A DNA stretch of 64,000 bases from the NCBI GenBank assembly GCA_016712445.1, contig JADJRB010000002.1, positions 186,001-250,000 on the forward strand, read 5' to 3'. This stretch comes from Acidobacteriota bacterium (GTDB lineage Bacteria; Pseudomonadota; Alphaproteobacteria; Caulobacterales; Hyphomonadaceae). Below are positions 52,754 to 60,641 of the stretch, one piece after another. The position numbers were made by a program, and so were the translations under genes. The notes beneath the pieces were generated by a model. The model was given only the letters and a program-made list of their open reading frames with translations, searched no databases and was not told the DNA's origin. Each line of letters opens with the position of its first letter. Position 1 is the first letter of the stretch.

Positions 52754-52769
52754 GGCCGGTTGACCGGCC
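52754..52769. other. Inverted repeat in the divergent peptidase/hydrolase promoter region
   Basis: GGCCGG-TTGA-CCGGCC, a perfect 6-bp inverted repeat 25 nt upstream of the M28 peptidase start. Operator or mRNA hairpin; undecided. Confidence 0.3.
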
Positions 52770-52932
52770 TGATTTTCAGATGCGCAGGGTCTGGCACGTC
52801 GCGCCGGGAGCATCAAGCAGCGCCGGTCGATTTGGTCGCCGCCCTGCGATTGAGGCCTTGTCACTGTGCGTTCAGCTGCAAACTCTATAGAGGTCAAACA
52901 CCGGGCGCCTGCGCCCCATAGAGGTGAGTCGG

Positions 52933-54018
52933 ATGTTCAGAACCGCTGCAGACAGCATCAGCCAGCGCGCGCGCATCGCACTGGGGGCCTTTGCTGCCCT
53001 GTTCGGCGCGATGTGCCTGCCGGCCTGCGCCCACCCCGTCACCATCGGCGCCCTCAAACCGGCCGTACCGGTCGAGGCCGCGTTCCTGCCGGACCAGAAC
53101 CTCTTCATTGCGGCAGACGGCGCGAAGCTGGGGCTCACCGTCTGGCCAGCCGAGGGCACGGACGATCCCGAATATGTCGTCGTCGGTGTCCACGGCATGA
53201 GCGATTATGCCAACGCGTTCCACATGGCGGCGCCTTACTGGGCGGCAAGGGGCGTGACCACCTACGCCTACGACCAGCGCGGCTTCGGCCGCTCCCCCAA
53301 CAAGGGCTTCTGGCCGGATGAAGAGCTGATGCGCCAGGACCTGCGCACGGCTGTCGATGTCGCCCGCAAGCGTCACCCGAATGCGATTATCACGGTTGTT
53401 GGCATCTCCATGGGCGGGTCGGTCGCGATGACCGCTTTTGGTTCCGATGATCCGCCGAAGGCCGACCGCCTTATCCTCTCTGGCCCCGGCCTGCGGGGCT
53501 GGGGCGCGATCAACCCGCTCTACCGGGTCAGCCTCTACGCATCGGCCCACATGAACCCCGGCTGGATCGTCGTGCCGCCGGCCGGTTTGATCAAGATCGA
53601 GCCCTCGGACAACATCGCCATGCTGCGCCGGACCTGGTCGGACCCCAACATGACCTATGAGAACCGGATCGACGCGGTCTACGGCCTCGTCACGCTCATG
53701 GAACACGCCAATGATGCAGCCGCGCGGCTGCCTCGGACTCTGCCCGTGCTGGTGTCCTACGGTGCGAAGGACATCGTGGTGCCGGAAAATGGCGTGCGTC
53801 GTGTCGCGAAGCTGCTGCAGCCCAACGTGCGCACGGTCTACTATCCCAACGGCTACCACATGTTGCTGCGTGACCTGCAGGCTGAGCGCGTGCACGCCGA
53901 CTACCTCGCCTTCATGAAGGATCCCGCCGCGCCTATGCCGAGCGGCGAGACCGAGTGGCCTTTCCGCCACCCGTGCCTGCAGATGGCCGAAATCAAGACG
54001 AGCCCGACGGGTTGTTGA
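52933..54018 (+). CDS. Alpha/beta hydrolase (lysophospholipase-like)
   Basis: A 361-residue protein with an N-terminal hydrophobic signal containing MCLPACA, possibly a lipobox, then a monoacylglycerol-lipase-like fold: VVVGVHGMSDYANAF, YAYDQRGFGRSPNKG, nucleophile elbow VGISMGGSVAMT, acid in SYGAKDIVVPE and His in YPNGYHMLLRD. GAGGTGA lies just before ATG 52933. It probably cleaves lysophospholipid or acylglycerol in the cell envelope; substrate not established. Confidence 0.9.
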   Translation: MFRTAADSISQRARIALGAFAALFGAMCLPACAHPVTIGALKPAVPVEAAFLPDQNLFIAADGAKLGLTVWPAEGTDDPEYVVVGVHGMSDYANAFHMAAPYWAARGVTTYAYDQRGFGRSPNKGFWPDEELMRQDLRTAVDVARKRHPNAIITVVGISMGGSVAMTAFGSDDPPKADRLILSGPGLRGWGAINPLYRVSLYASAHMNPGWIVVPPAGLIKIEPSDNIAMLRRTWSDPNMTYENRIDAVYGLVTLMEHANDAAARLPRTLPVLVSYGAKDIVVPENGVRRVAKLLQPNVRTVYYPNGYHMLLRDLQAERVHADYLAFMKDPAAPMPSGETEWPFRHPCLQMAEIKTSPTGC

Positions 54019-54095
54019 GGCAAGGCATTCACCTGCCGGCCGGTGGATGAACAGCCGCCGCCGATGCAGTAAGCCTTTCCACAGCTGTAGGCCCC

Positions 54096-54149
54096 TTGTG
54101 GCGCCGGTCGCGTGGACAAATATACAGGCATCTGCCAATCCTGTTGGCA
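54096..54149 (+). promoter_or_regulatory. Candidate clpP promoter region with inverted repeat
   Basis: CCCCTTGTGG (54092-54101) followed 16 nt later by AAATATA gives a weak -35/-10 that could be housekeeping or heat-shock type. TGCCAA-TCCTG-TTGGCA (54133-54149), a perfect 6-bp inverted repeat, lies just downstream, 35 nt before the clpP ATG. Confidence 0.35.
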
Positions 54150-54183
54150 ACCGATTCAGCCCGTCATTTCAAAGGCTCCCTTG

Positions 54184-54807
54184 ATGTCCAATATCCATGA
54201 GACCGCCCTCAACCTTGTGCCGATGGTTGTCGAGCAGACCAGCCGGGGCGAGCGGGCCTTCGACATCTTCTCGCGCCTGCTGAAAGAGCGGATCATCTTC
54301 GTGACCGGCGGCATCGACGATGGCGTGGCGGCTCTGACCACGTCGCAGCTGCTGTTCCTCGAATCCGAGAACCCGAAGCGCGAAATTGCCATGTATATCA
54401 ACAGCCCGGGCGGTTACGTTTCGTCCGGCCTGGCGATCTACGACACCATGCAATACGTCCGCTGCCCGATTTCCACGGTCTGCATCGGCCAGGCCGCCTC
54501 AATGGGCTCGCTCCTGCTTGCCGCCGGGGAAAAGGGGATGCGCATCGCGCTGCCTAACGCGCGTGTGATGCTTCACCAGCCGTCGGGCGGCTATTCGGGC
54601 GTCGCAACCGACATCGAGCGCCATGCCGAAGAGATTATCGAATTGAAGCGTCGTCTTAACAATATTTATGTCCGCCACACGGGCCAGCCCTACGAAACCA
54701 TCGAGCGGACTTTGGACCGGGACACCTTCCTGACGGCCGAACAGGCCATGGAATACGGCATTGTAGACAAGGTTTACGAGCGCCGGACCGCGGAAGACGA
54801 GAAATAA
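54184..54807 (+). CDS. clpP: ATP-dependent Clp protease proteolytic subunit
   Basis: A 207-residue serine protease subunit forming the double-heptamer chamber used with ClpX/ClpA. The catalytic triad is Ser106 (GQAASMGS), His131 (MLHQPSGG) and Asp180 (LDRDTF), with the family spacing. MYINSPGGYVSSGLAIYDTM and YGIVDKVYERR also match. ATG 54184 is the family start. clpX follows after 126 nt, so it may be co-transcribed or have its own promoter. Confidence 0.96.
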   Translation: MSNIHETALNLVPMVVEQTSRGERAFDIFSRLLKERIIFVTGGIDDGVAALTTSQLLFLESENPKREIAMYINSPGGYVSSGLAIYDTMQYVRCPISTVCIGQAASMGSLLLAAGEKGMRIALPNARVMLHQPSGGYSGVATDIERHAEEIIELKRRLNNIYVRHTGQPYETIERTLDRDTFLTAEQAMEYGIVDKVYERRTAEDEK

Positions 54808-54889
54808 TCGGCATTTTGCCACGTGCGGCCCGCCCCTTGCAGGCTTGGCGAACAACTATAGACTTAAACCATCGGATCGCGTCACGGCG

Positions 54890-54901
54890 GGCTTTAAAGC
54901 C
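54890..54901. promoter_or_regulatory. 12-bp palindrome in clpP-clpX intergenic region
   Basis: GGCTTTAAAGCC is a perfect palindrome 33 nt before the clpX ATG. It might be an operator for a separate clpX promoter. No protein can be named. Confidence 0.35.
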
Positions 54902-54933
54902 TGCGTTAAGCGTTTCGAGGCATTGAGGAAGTT

Positions 54934-56196
54934 ATGACGAAGCAAACCGGCTCCGGCGACTCCAAGAATACGCTCTACTGCTCTTTCTGCGGAAAGAGCC
55001 AGCATGAGGTGAAAAAGCTCATTGCTGGGCCGACCGTGTTCATTTGTGACGAGTGCGTCGAACTCTGCATGGACATCATTCGCGAGGAGAACAAGACCTC
55101 CGCGATCAAGTCCCGTGAAGGTGTCCCGACGCCGCAGGAGATCTGCGATGTGCTGGATGACTATGTCATCGGCCAGCGCCACGCCAAACGCATCCTCTCT
55201 GTCGCCGTCCACAACCACTACAAGCGCCTTTCCCACGCCGGCAAGGCGGACGGGGTGGAGCTCTCGAAATCCAACATCCTGCTCGTGGGCCCGACCGGGT
55301 GCGGCAAGACGCTACTCGCCCAGACGCTGGCGCGCATCCTGGATGTGCCGTTCACGATGGCGGATGCCACGACGCTCACGGAAGCCGGCTATGTCGGCGA
55401 GGATGTCGAGAACATCGTCCTCAAGCTCCTCCAGGCGGCTGACTACAATGTCGAGCGCGCCCAGCGCGGCATCGTCTATATCGACGAGATCGACAAGATT
55501 TCCCGCAAGTCTGACAACCCCTCGATCACGCGCGACGTGTCGGGCGAGGGGGTGCAGCAAGCGCTCTTGAAAATCATGGAAGGCACTGTTGCGGCGGTCC
55601 CGCCTCAGGGTGGCCGGAAACATCCGCAGCAGGAATTCCTGCAGGTCGACACGACGAACATCCTGTTCATCTGCGGCGGCGCCTTCGCGGGTCTCGAGAA
55701 GATCATCAATGCGCGCGGCGAAAGCGCCTCGATCGGTTTCGGCGCGGCCATCAAGGACGCGAATGAAAAAGGCGTTGGCGAAACCCTGCGCGGCACCGAG
55801 CCGGAAGACCTGCAGAAGTTCGGTCTGATCCCTGAATTCATCGGCCGTCTGCCGGTCATCGCAACGCTGGAAGACCTCGACGAGAAAGCCCTCATCCAGA
55901 TCCTGACCCAGCCGAAGAACGCGCTCCTCAAGCAGTACCAGAAGCTGTTCGACATGGAGAGCGTTGCACTGACCTTCACGCCGGAAGCGCTTGTGGCGGT
56001 GGCCCGCAAGGCCATAGGTCGCAAGACCGGCGCGCGCGGTCTGCGTTCGATCATGGAAGGCATCCTGCTCGACACGATGTTCGAACTGCCGAACCTGCGC
56101 GGTGTCGAGGAAGTCGTGATCAATGCCGAAGTGGTGGAAGGCAACGCCGAGCCGCTCTACGTGCACGCCAACAAGACCCAGACCGAAGCCGGCTGA
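54934..56196 (+). CDS. clpX: ATP-dependent Clp protease ATP-binding subunit
   Basis: A 420-residue AAA+ unfoldase. It has the N-terminal zinc-binding domain with Cys16, Cys19, Cys38 and Cys41 (YCSFCGK, FICDECVELC), Walker A GPTGCGKTL (about 119-127), Walker B IVYIDEIDK (about 180), pore loop GYVGEDVE, the ClpP-binding IGF-type loop (ASIGFGA) and sensor 2 in GARGLRSIME. It delivers tagged or regulatory proteins (for example cell-cycle regulators in Caulobacter) to ClpP. Ends at a clear terminator. Confidence 0.97.
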   Translation: MTKQTGSGDSKNTLYCSFCGKSQHEVKKLIAGPTVFICDECVELCMDIIREENKTSAIKSREGVPTPQEICDVLDDYVIGQRHAKRILSVAVHNHYKRLSHAGKADGVELSKSNILLVGPTGCGKTLLAQTLARILDVPFTMADATTLTEAGYVGEDVENIVLKLLQAADYNVERAQRGIVYIDEIDKISRKSDNPSITRDVSGEGVQQALLKIMEGTVAAVPPQGGRKHPQQEFLQVDTTNILFICGGAFAGLEKIINARGESASIGFGAAIKDANEKGVGETLRGTEPEDLQKFGLIPEFIGRLPVIATLEDLDEKALIQILTQPKNALLKQYQKLFDMESVALTFTPEALVAVARKAIGRKTGARGLRSIMEGILLDTMFELPNLRGVEEVVINAEVVEGNAEPLYVHANKTQTEAG

Positions 56197-56220
56197 GATC
56201 GCCTGGCATCAACGATCAAG

Positions 56221-56248
56221 AAGCCCCGGTTCGCGCCGGGGCTTTTTC
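56221..56248 (+). terminator. Rho-independent terminator after clpX
   Basis: A 9-bp stem AAGCCCCGG / CCGGGGCTT (56221-56229 with 56236-56244) with loop TTCGCG, followed by a run of T. It lies 24 nt after the clpX stop and just before the end of the opposing metallophosphoesterase gene. Confidence 0.92.
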
Positions 56249-57164
56249 ATTCGGGCAAGTGCAGCGTCAGGATGTCGATGCGCGGCGGCATGTTGAACCG
56301 CAAAGGCAGGTTGCTCATGCCGGTGCCCGTGGTGATGTAGACGAGCCGGTCACCGCCGTCTGAGGGATACACCTGCAGCTCCCTGTCGAAGTCCCAGATG
56401 GTCGGGATCACGCGCTTGAAGAAGAACGGAACGCGCAGCTGGCCGCCATGTGTATGCCCGGCGAGCATGAGGTCGTAGGCAAAGTTGTCGGGCACATAGA
56501 GCGCAGTATCGGGGTTGTGGGTCAGCAGAAGGACCGGAACGCCTTCCGGCAGGCTCGCGGAGAACCCGAAATCCTGACGCCGCTGCCAGAGGTCGGATGC
56601 GCCGGCTACGATCACGCGGTGGCCGCCCAGCTCCGTGTCGAAGGCGCGGTTCTGCGGAATCAGCGCGCCGGCGTCCTGCAAGGCCGCCATCAGCGCATCC
56701 GTCAGGTCATTGCCCGGATAGCCGACATCATGATTGCCGAGCACCGCGTACAGCGGCGCGTCGAGATCGCCGAGCGGCGCAAACAGTTCGGGCACATCCT
56801 CCGTCCTCGGCCAATAGCTGAGGTCTCCGGCCAGGAACACGCCGTCTACATGTTCGGCATTGATCCGCCGGACGATCCGGGTCAGCGGCATGGCGCTCGG
56901 AAAGATGCCAAGATGCGTGTCGGAAAACAGTGCAATGCGGATGCTGGGTGACGTTTCGGTGGCGCCCGGCAGCGCGATCGTCGCCCGGTGGACAACCAGC
57001 AGGTGCGGCTCGACGAACCGGGCCCAGGCGAGCGGCAGCGAGACGACCAGCAGGCCGGCGACCGCGAGGCGCGCGCGCCCTTTCAGGCGGAGCATCAGCC
57101 CAAGGCAAACGAGGGCAAAAGGAAACCACGCGAAGCTTCCCCAGAAGATCAGCAACTTGAGCAT
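56247..57164 (-). CDS. Membrane-anchored metallophosphoesterase
   Basis: A 305-residue calcineurin-like phosphoesterase of the YaeI/LpxG-like membrane group. Two N-terminal hydrophobic helices (about 1-60) precede the metal motifs IALFSDTHLG, VFLAGDLSYWP, VLGNHDVG, LLLTHNP and LAGHTHGGQ. ATG 57164 begins the first helix. The substrate could be a phospholipid or UDP-sugar lipid (inference from family). It is separated from glnA by a terminator. Confidence 0.88.
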   Translation of the reverse strand: MLKLLIFWGSFAWFPFALVCLGLMLRLKGRARLAVAGLLVVSLPLAWARFVEPHLLVVHRATIALPGATETSPSIRIALFSDTHLGIFPSAMPLTRIVRRINAEHVDGVFLAGDLSYWPRTEDVPELFAPLGDLDAPLYAVLGNHDVGYPGNDLTDALMAALQDAGALIPQNRAFDTELGGHRVIVAGASDLWQRRQDFGFSASLPEGVPVLLLTHNPDTALYVPDNFAYDLMLAGHTHGGQLRVPFFFKRVIPTIWDFDRELQVYPSDGGDRLVYITTGTGMSNLPLRFNMPPRIDILTLHLPE

Positions 57165-57189
57165 GCGGTCTCTTGGTCTGCCTTGATGG

Positions 57190-57223
57190 CAAAGAAATGG
57201 CCAGCATCCGGAGATGCTGGCCA
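57190..57223 (-). terminator. Terminator of the glnB-glnA operon
   Basis: A perfect 11-bp stem TGGCCAGCATC / GATGCTGGCCA (57198-57208 with 57213-57223, loop of 4). On the minus strand, TTTCTTT follows directly. It lies 27 nt after the glnA stop. Confidence 0.8.
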
Positions 57224-57250
57224 CATTGGTCTGGCGTTAAGCCGTTCCAA

Positions 57251-58654
57251 TTACATCTTGTAGTACATGTCGAACTCGACCGGGTGGGGATGGAGTTCGA
57301 AGCGCATGTTCTCTTCCATCTTGAGGTCGATGTAGCTGTCGATCTGGTCGTCGTCGAACACGCCGCCTTTCTTGAGGAAGGCGCGGTCTGCATCGAGGGC
57401 GCTGAGCGCTTCACGCAGCGAGCCGCAGACCTGCGGGATCGCCTTGGCTTCGGCCGGCGGCAGGTCGTACAGGTCCTTGTCCATTGCATCGCCCGGATGG
57501 ATCTTGTTCTCGATCCCGTCGAGACCAGCCATCAGCAGGGCGGCGAAGGCGAGGTAGGGGTTCGCCATCGGGTCCGGGAAGCGGGCTTCGATGCGCTTCG
57601 CTTTCGGGTTTGAGCCGAACGGAATGCGGATCGAGGCCGAGCGGTTGCGCGACGAATAGGCGAGCATGACCGGCGCTTCGTAGCCCGGCACGAGACGCTT
57701 GTAGCTGTTCGTCGACGGGTTGGTGATCGCGTTCAGCGCTTTCGCGTGCTTGATGATGCCGCCGATATAATAGAGGCACATGTCGCTCAGGTCGGCATAC
57801 TTGTTGCCGGCGAAGAGCGGCTTGCCGTTGCCCCAGATCGACTGGTGGACGTGCATGCCCGAGCCGTTGTCCTTGTACATCGGCTTCGGCATGAAGGTCG
57901 CCGTCTTGCCATACGACGCGGCCACATTGTGGATCACGTATTTGTAGAGCTGCATGCGGTCGGCCATCACGGTCAGCGTCGAGAACTTGAGGCCAAGCTC
58001 GTGCTGGGCGGGCGCCACTTCGTGGTGATGTTTCTCGGGGTCGAGGCCGATTTCACCCATGATCGTCAGCATTTCGCCGCGCATGTCCTGCTCGGAGTCG
58101 ATCGGCGGAACGGGGAAGTAACCGCCCTTCGGGCCCGGACGGTGGCCGAGGTTGCCCATCGGATACTGCTTGCCGGTGTTCACAGGCAGTTCGGTCGAGT
58201 CGAAGCTGTAGCCGGTATTGTGCGGATCGAGCGACCAGCGCACGTCGTCGAACACGAAGAACTCGGCCTCGGGACCGAAGAACACGGTGTCGCCGATGCC
58301 CGACGCCTTCACATAGGCTTCGGCTTTCTTCGCTGTGGTGCGCGGATCGCGGTTATAGGCCTGGCCGGTGATCGGATCGAGCACGTCGCACATGACGGCG
58401 AGCGTCGTCTGCTGGAAGAACGGATCGATGATCGCGGTCGACTGGTCCGGCATCAGCAGCATGTCGGATTCGTTGATGGCCTTCCAGCCGGCGACGGACG
58501 AGCCGTCAAACATCTGGCCTTCGGAGAAGAAGTCTTCACCGACCATGCCCTTGTGGAACGTCACGTGCTGCATCTTGCCGCGCGGATCGGTGAAGCGAAG
58601 ATCGACGTACTGGACGTCCTGTTCCTTCATCTTCTTGTAGAGTTCATCAGCCAT
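57251..58654 (-). CDS. glnA: Glutamine synthetase type I
   Basis: A 467-residue cytoplasmic enzyme assimilating ammonium into glutamine. It shows VDLRFTDPRGKMQHVT, MFDGSSVAGWKAINESDM, the Glu/His metal motifs FFGPEAEFFVFDD and HEVAPAQHELGLKF, the ATP region GKTATFMPKPM, GSGMHVHQS and ASIRIPFGSNPKAKRIEARF. The adenylylation tyrosine is Tyr396 in DLYDLPP, so control by GlnE/PII is expected. ATG 58654 has AGAAGG upstream. It follows glnB in an operon. Confidence 0.96.
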   Translation of the reverse strand: MADELYKKMKEQDVQYVDLRFTDPRGKMQHVTFHKGMVGEDFFSEGQMFDGSSVAGWKAINESDMLLMPDQSTAIIDPFFQQTTLAVMCDVLDPITGQAYNRDPRTTAKKAEAYVKASGIGDTVFFGPEAEFFVFDDVRWSLDPHNTGYSFDSTELPVNTGKQYPMGNLGHRPGPKGGYFPVPPIDSEQDMRGEMLTIMGEIGLDPEKHHHEVAPAQHELGLKFSTLTVMADRMQLYKYVIHNVAASYGKTATFMPKPMYKDNGSGMHVHQSIWGNGKPLFAGNKYADLSDMCLYYIGGIIKHAKALNAITNPSTNSYKRLVPGYEAPVMLAYSSRNRSASIRIPFGSNPKAKRIEARFPDPMANPYLAFAALLMAGLDGIENKIHPGDAMDKDLYDLPPAEAKAIPQVCGSLREALSALDADRAFLKKGGVFDDDQIDSYIDLKMEENMRFELHPHPVEFDMYYKM

Positions 58655-58687
58655 TGATTTTGCCTTCTGGTGAGCTGTTTGTGCTGT

Positions 58688-58703
58688 CTGATAGGAGGGC
58701 GCA
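58688..58703 (-). other. Hairpin between glnB and glnA
   Basis: GGCGC-N6-GCGCC forms a small stem in the glnB-glnA intergenic RNA, ahead of the glnA ribosome binding site. It may tune relative expression of the two genes. Confidence 0.4.
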
Positions 58704-58723
58704 CGAAAGCGCCGTCGGCATGT

Positions 58724-59062
58724 CTAGAGCGCGGCGTCGCCGGTTTCACCGGTACGAATGCGCACAGCGTCGATAACATCCGAAACGAAGATCTTTCCAT
58801 CCCCGATCTTGTCCGTGTGGGCCGCTTTCTTGATCGCCTCAACCGCGCCTTCCACGGCGCTGTCGGCGAGCACGACCTCGATCTTCAGCTTCGGGAGGAA
58901 GTCGACGACATATTCCGCGCCGCGATAGAGTTCGGTATGGCCACGCTGACGACCGAAGCCCTTGGCTTCGATTACGGTCATGCCCTGGAGGCCGATTTCC
59001 TGAAGGGCTTCCTTCACGTCGTCGAGCTTGAACGGTTTGATGATAGCTTCGATCTTCTTCAT
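58724..59062 (-). CDS. glnB: Nitrogen regulatory protein PII
   Basis: A 112-residue PII signal protein sensing 2-oxoglutarate, ATP/ADP and, through uridylylation, glutamine. It has KKIEAIIKPFKLDDVKEAL, the T-loop with uridylylation site Tyr51 (LYRGAEYVVDF), and the C-terminal IGDGKIFVSDVIDAVRIRTG. GlnB rather than GlnK is favoured by linkage to glnA. GGGGAG lies upstream of ATG 59062. Confidence 0.96.
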   Translation of the reverse strand: MKKIEAIIKPFKLDDVKEALQEIGLQGMTVIEAKGFGRQRGHTELYRGAEYVVDFLPKLKIEVVLADSAVEGAVEAIKKAAHTDKIGDGKIFVSDVIDAVRIRTGETGDAAL

Positions 59063-59120
59063 GCGTGGTTCTCCCCAGCCGCCGGGTTAAGATTTCAATC
59101 GTGCGTATGAGGTGTTGCCG

Positions 59121-59137
59121 GGCTAGGCGAGGGCCAG
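59121..59137 (-). promoter_or_regulatory. Possible -24/-12 (sigma-54) site upstream of glnB
   Basis: On the minus strand CTGGCCCTCGCCTAGCC keeps the invariant GG and GC with 10 nt between, and lies about 60 nt before the glnB ATG. The rest of the consensus is weak (TAGC for TTGC). glnBA operons are often RpoN/NtrC-controlled, but no NtrC box was seen. Confidence 0.3.
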
Positions 59138-59187
59138 ACGCGGGAGTCGGGCTGGCTGCGCGGCTCATGGTAAATTATTGAGCGCCC

Positions 59188-59206
59188 CTGCCTAACGATT
59201 AGGCAG
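59188..59206. promoter_or_regulatory. Perfect inverted repeat between glnB and coq4
   Basis: CTGCCTAA-CGA-TTAGGCAG, an 8-bp perfect inverted repeat with a 3-nt centre, sits about 96 nt before the Coq4 start and about 126 nt from glnB. It looks like a dimeric regulator operator; the regulator is unknown. Confidence 0.45.
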
Positions 59207-59301
59207 CCATTCTCGCCCCCAAAATGGAGAAAATGACGCCTGCGTCACTTTTCACTGTTGGGCCTGCATGCTACACGGGCGGCAGTATCCGGAGACCGCC
59301 A

Positions 59302-60096
59302 ATGACCGTTCAGCCCTTCGTCCATCCCGATCGCCGCGCTGCAAAATTCCGCCCCCTTAAGGCTTGGAACCACATGCAGAAGCTGATCGCTGACAAGGAA
59401 GACACCGAGCAGGTCTTCCACATCATCGAAGCGCTGAACGGCAAATCCTTCGAACAGAATTTCTGGGCTTTCGCTGCGACCGAAGCCGGCCAGAAGCTGC
59501 TCGCCGAAAAGCCGTACCTGCCGCCGCTGCTGGACGACCACACCTGGATCCGTGCCATGCCCGAAGGCACGGTCGGGCGCGCGTATGTGGAGTTCATGGA
59601 GCGCGAGGGGCTCAGCGCACAGGGGCTCGTCGATGAGAGCATGAAGTTCCGCAACAAGGTGCAGGAACACGACGACGACATGCTCTGGTATGGCAACCGC
59701 CTGCGCGATACGCACGATCTCTTCCACGTGCTCTCCGGCTACAACCGCGACGCGCTGGGCGAAGCCTCGCTGCTTGCGTTCACCTACAGCCAGCAGCCGG
59801 GGCTCGGCGTGATCTTCATCTCCTTCATGGGTTGCCGCACCATCGCCAGGCACGCCCCGAAAGGTGCGCGCATCATGGATTGCTTCTGGGAAGGCAAGCG
59901 CAACGGCGCGGCCGCCCAGCGCATCATCCAGCAGGATATTGTCGCGCTGATGCACGAGCCGCTCGAAGCCGCCCGTGCACGTCTCGGAATCGCGCCGCCA
60001 GTCATCTACAAGGAAACTCTCGCGCTCCTGACGCAGCACGGCTACACGCCCACGCTGCAGCCGCAGGTGATGTCGACCGACGCGGTCGCGGCGTGA
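59302..60096 (+). CDS. Coq4 family ubiquinone biosynthesis protein
   Basis: A 264-residue Coq4-like protein. The hallmark zinc motif is RDTHDLFHVLSGYNRD (His-Asp-x2-His), with WAFAATEAGQKLL, EFMEREGLSAQGLVDES and LLAFTYSQQPGLGVIFISFM. Coq4 organises or catalyses a decarboxylation/hydroxylation step of ubiquinone synthesis at the membrane; in alphaproteobacteria it can stand outside other ubi genes. GGAG lies 7 nt before ATG 59302; an upstream ATG at 59224 is not needed. It is coupled to the next gene. Confidence 0.9.
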   Translation: MTVQPFVHPDRRAAKFRPLKAWNHMQKLIADKEDTEQVFHIIEALNGKSFEQNFWAFAATEAGQKLLAEKPYLPPLLDDHTWIRAMPEGTVGRAYVEFMEREGLSAQGLVDESMKFRNKVQEHDDDMLWYGNRLRDTHDLFHVLSGYNRDALGEASLLAFTYSQQPGLGVIFISFMGCRTIARHAPKGARIMDCFWEGKRNGAAAQRIIQQDIVALMHEPLEAARARLGIAPPVIYKETLALLTQHGYTPTLQPQVMSTDAVAA

Positions 60097-60632
60097 TCTA
60101 TCTCGTCCGGCACGGGGAAGCGGCGGCCGGGTGGGGCGACCATCCGGATCCGGGTCTCAGCGATCTTGGCAAGGCGCAGGCCGAAGCGGTGGCGCAGATC
60201 CTCGAATCGCTCGGCGCCTCTTCCGCAATCTGCAGTCCGATGCAGCGTTGCCGCGAAACCTCCATGCCGTTCGCCCGCGCCCGCAGCCTGACGCCGCGCA
60301 TCGTGCCCGAGGTCTCGGAAATCGTTGCGCCCGCCGGCACGCCGGACCGGCGTGAGTGGTTGAGCGGCCTGATGACGGGCACGTGGACGGCTGCAGGCCC
60401 GACCTATTTGGACTGGCGCACTGCGCTCGGCGCGTGCGTGTCAGCATTGCCAGATGAAACCGTGGTGTTCAGTCACTTCGTGGCCATCAACGCCCTTTGC
60501 GGCCTGCTCGAAGGCGATGACCGTGTCACCGTGTTCCGCCCGGGGCACTGCTCGGTCACCCGGCTCGAGCGCCGTGATGGCCAGTTGCGCGTGGCAGAAT
60601 ACGGAAGCGAATCCGCAACCCGCGTGCTATGA
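60093..60632 (+). CDS. Histidine phosphatase family protein
   Basis: A 179-residue phosphoglycerate-mutase-fold phosphatase with the N-terminal catalytic IYLVRHGEAAAG, LSDLGKAQAEAVAQIL, SPMQRCRETSMPF and a second histidine in ETVVFSHFVAINALCG. It starts at GTG 60093, overlapping the Coq4 stop (GTGA). Members include SixA, cobalamin CobC and general phosphatases; which applies is not evident. Confidence 0.88.
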   Translation: MIYLVRHGEAAAGWGDHPDPGLSDLGKAQAEAVAQILESLGASSAICSPMQRCRETSMPFARARSLTPRIVPEVSEIVAPAGTPDRREWLSGLMTGTWTAAGPTYLDWRTALGACVSALPDETVVFSHFVAINALCGLLEGDDRVTVFRPGHCSVTRLERRDGQLRVAEYGSESATRVL

Positions 60633-60641
60633 GCTGCCCGC

